DNA from: Neobacillus niacini
GTDB lineage: Bacteria > Bacillota > Bacilli > Bacillales > Cytobacillaceae
Direction: 5' to 3'
Length of the DNA stretch: 64,000 bases
Assembly: GCF_023715785.1 (NCBI RefSeq)
Contig: NZ_JAMBOX010000002.1
Span: forward strand, 496,001-560,000
Shown here piece after piece: positions 62,266 to 64,000 of the stretch (positions are counted from its first letter, which is position 1; each line of letters begins with the position of its first letter). A model generated the notes under the pieces. It made no database searches. It worked only from the letters and a program-made list of their open reading frames with translations, and was not told where the DNA came from. The position numbers were made by a program, and so were the translations under genes.

Positions 62266-62994
62266 TTAAGGTTTCATATTATTTTTCAACATCCCCGATA
62301 CCAGCCATTCAATCAGCCCAAACGTGTCTTCTACCAACGGTTCATAATCGATTTCATCAATTCCCTCCCCGCCAAACCGATTGATTAGAACAGTATCAAT
62401 GCCTGCCTTCCTTGCACCGATCACATCATCGTAATAATTGTCGCCAACGTAAAGAATTTCGTCGGGGCGACAATCCGAAAGCTCTATCAATTTTTGAAAT
62501 ATGCGGGCATCCGGTTTGCTGATCTGCACTTCTGACGAAACGAGTATATGCTCGAAGTAATCATAGACTCCTATTTGTTTAAGAACTGCCCGGCAGCTTA
62601 AATCCCAATTGGATAATAACGCCAATCGATAACCCTGGTTTTTAAGCGTTTCCAGTACCTTTACTGTCCAGGGAAACGGCTGCCAGTAATCGGTCACTTC
62701 GTTGCTCTGTTCGTAAATGAAGTTTACTTGTTTCAGAATGTCAAATTTTTTATTCAAAAAATAGTTAACCAGTCCGATATACCACGGCATATAGGTTTCC
62801 CTTGGGCGGCCCAGTACTCCGTGAAACTCTCGCATAAATGTTTTGTCGGCCAAGTGATAGGCCATATCTACCTTTTTCCTGGGAATCGACACGCCTTCTT
62901 GTTCTAAAAACTTCATGTAATATTCTTCCCTTCGGTTATAGGCAAGTGTATAGCCCAAATCAAAGGCGATTAGTTTGAACTTTTTTCGTTTCAT
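62266..62994 (-). CDS. HAD-superfamily hydrolase
   Basis: A 242-residue phosphatase-like protein. Motif I is FKLIAFDLGYTLAY near the start; its second aspartate is replaced by Gly-Tyr (DLGYT), as in some HAD variants. Motif II is LALLSNWDLS, motif III lies near ISKPDARIFQ, and motif IV is YVGDNYYDD. It has an alpha-helical cap (about residues 20-90). It sits between the ATPase and the binding protein genes of the peptide transporter; a functional link is not evident. Confidence 0.88.
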   Translation of the reverse strand: MKRKKFKLIAFDLGYTLAYNRREEYYMKFLEQEGVSIPRKKVDMAYHLADKTFMREFHGVLGRPRETYMPWYIGLVNYFLNKKFDILKQVNFIYEQSNEVTDYWQPFPWTVKVLETLKNQGYRLALLSNWDLSCRAVLKQIGVYDYFEHILVSSEVQISKPDARIFQKLIELSDCRPDEILYVGDNYYDDVIGARKAGIDTVLINRFGGEGIDEIDYEPLVEDTFGLIEWLVSGMLKNNMKP

Positions 62995-63062
62995 TCCATA
63001 AAAACCACCAATCTAGTTATCTATTTTTCTTATATGTTCATCCTATATTGCATTTACTCTTT

Positions 63063-64000
63063 TCATACCAGATGGCAAGCAACCGAATGTCCTGATTCAT
63101 CGGTAGCCAACTCGGGCCGGACTTGTCGGCAAATGTCCTTTGCCAAAGGACATCTCGTATGAAAAGCGCAGCCTAGAGGCGGATTGGCCGGATTTGGCAC
63201 ATCACCGCGTAAAATGATGCGCTCCGATTTGTTAACCGGATCGGGAACTGGAACCGCCGAAAGCAGTGCTTTTGTATAGGGATGTTTTGGATTTTCATAA
63301 AGCTGGTCACTAGTGGCTATTTCCACAAGCCGGCCAAGATACATCACCCCTACCCGGTCGCTTATATGCCGAATGACCCCTAAATCATGGGAGATAAATA
63401 CATAGGTGAGATGGAATTGTTCCTGGAGCTCTTGCAAGAGATTTAAAACCTGTGATTGGATGGAGACATCAAGTGCGGATACGGGCTCATCGGCTACAAT
63501 CAGTTTAGGTCGGACGGCAAGGGCACGTGCAATGCCAATCCTTTGCCGCTGGCCGCCGCTAAATTGATGCGGGTAGCGTAAAGCGGCATAAGTATCGAGA
63601 CCGACAGTTTCTAACAGTTCTTGAACCTTCTGCTTTCTTTCTTTAGAATCAGACATCCCGTGAACCTTTAATGGCTGTTCAATAATTTGTTGGATTGTAT
63701 AGCGCGGATTAAGCGAACCAAACGGATCCTGAAAAATCATTTGGATATCCTTTCGGATTTTCCGCATATCCTTTCTGGATAAGGCCGTCAAAGAGATGCC
63801 ATTAAATTGGATGCTGCCTTCAGTTGGCTCTATCAATCTCAAAAGCATCCGCCCTGTCGTTGACTTGCCGCAGCCCGACTCGCCGACAAGACCGAACGTT
63901 TCTCCTTTTTCGAGAGAAAACGAAACATCATCCACGGCCTTTACATCACCGACTTTTCGGCCGAATACCCCTCCGGAAATCGGAAAGTATTTTTTTAGAT
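63063..64000 (-). CDS. oppF: Oligopeptide/dipeptide ABC ATPase, OppF type (partial at right edge)
   Basis: The frame stays open to the window end: before GTG 63,935 it reads [18 protein letters not shown], the usual OppF N-terminus, so the true start lies outside. Walker A is GESGCGKST, the signature [15 protein letters not shown] and Walker [13 protein letters not shown]. The C-terminal oligopeptide-ATPase extension has [12 protein letters not shown] and [14 protein letters not shown]. It energises the permease encoded downstream. An OppD gene probably lies beyond the edge. Confidence 0.93.
   Translation of the reverse strand, partial: LKKYFPISGGVFGRKVGDVKAVDDVSFSLEKGETFGLVGESGCGKSTTGRMLLRLIEPTEGSIQFNGISLTALSRKDMRKIRKDIQMIFQDPFGSLNPRYTIQQIIEQPLKVHGMSDSKERKQKVQELLETVGLDTYAALRYPHQFSGGQRQRIGIARALAVRPKLIVADEPVSALDVSIQSQVLNLLQELQEQFHLTYVFISHDLGVIRHISDRVGVMYLGRLVEIATSDQLYENPKHPYTKALLSAVPVPDPVNKSERIILRGDVPNPANPPLGCAFHTRCPLAKDICRQVRPELATDESGHSVACHLV

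Noticed and set aside
1..64000. tRNA, rRNA, transposase or prophage genes
   Set aside because: None seen on reading both strands; no cloverleaf, no inverted-repeat-flanked transposase frame and no phage module.

Overview
The window looks like chromosomal DNA from an aerobic, spore-forming member of the Bacillaceae (Bacillus/Neobacillus/Mesobacillus type). The evidence is a low-to-moderate GC content, strong GGAGG-type ribosome binding sites with frequent TTG and GTG starts, an alpha/beta-type small acid-soluble spore protein, and proteins close to Bacillus families (CysJI, TldD/TldE, PutB, Pab enzymes, SNase-Excalibur lipoprotein). No rRNA, tRNA, prophage, transposase or CRISPR array was seen.

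Layout. 1-6,450: a reverse-strand reductive pyrimidine (or hydantoin) catabolic operon: preT, preA, dihydropyrimidinase, an NCS1 permease, a small unknown protein, and the first codon of a further gene at the left edge. 6,450-16,550: a HemD-like protein with an NAD(P)-binding protein, a 52-bp tandem repeat array, a cobalamin-binding-like protein, a 14-TM drug exporter with a divergent TetR regulator, a thioesterase with an FMN-dependent alpha-hydroxy-acid oxidase, and a frameshifted pepF. 16,600-21,000: two remnants of anaerobic metabolism, an AdhE C-terminal fragment and a [NiFe]-hydrogenase small-subunit N-terminal fragment. The second still has a perfect Rex/Fnr-type palindrome upstream. 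A secreted 5'-nucleotidase and a universal stress protein lie between them. 20,950-31,400: an integral membrane protein, SNase lipoprotein, proline dehydrogenase, a PAS-PAS-GGDEF-EAL protein, a TAXI-type TRAP transporter operon and an FAH-family hydrolase. 31,460-35,300: the sulfite reductase operon cysJI with a promoter carrying an inverted repeat. 35,300-41,400: a metallo-beta-lactamase-fold protein, NUDIX protein, an ECF sigma factor paired with a clpP paralogue, a DinB remnant, a 47-residue small protein, a CAP-domain protein, SASP and proC. 41,590-47,300: pabA and a fused pabB-pabC, an eight-unit 51-bp repeat array, then tldD-tldE. 47,300-54,700: an MltG-like stub with a membrane partner, deoD, a class V aminotransferase, a hydrolase, an MFS exporter, and small membrane and methyltransferase genes. 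54,900-64,000: a UGSC-type module, an amidase, a NUDIX/IDI-like protein and a dipeptide/oligopeptide ABC operon that runs off the right edge.

The most striking element is the UGSC gene at 56,004-56,534. Its reading frame is interrupted only by a TGA, which sits exactly at the first position of a U-G-S-C motif. A 7-bp stem with a G-first apical loop follows about 20 nt later, as expected for a bacterial SECIS element. The simplest reading is a selenoprotein. Its upstream partner gene is broken by a 5-bp tandem duplication, so the module may be decaying, phase-variable or mis-assembled. Also notable are two related palindromic repeat arrays 36 kb apart with different exact periods (52 and 51 bp), an RBS buried in a long hairpin before the AdhE fragment, and small genes with unusual starts near 53.7 and 54.6 kb.
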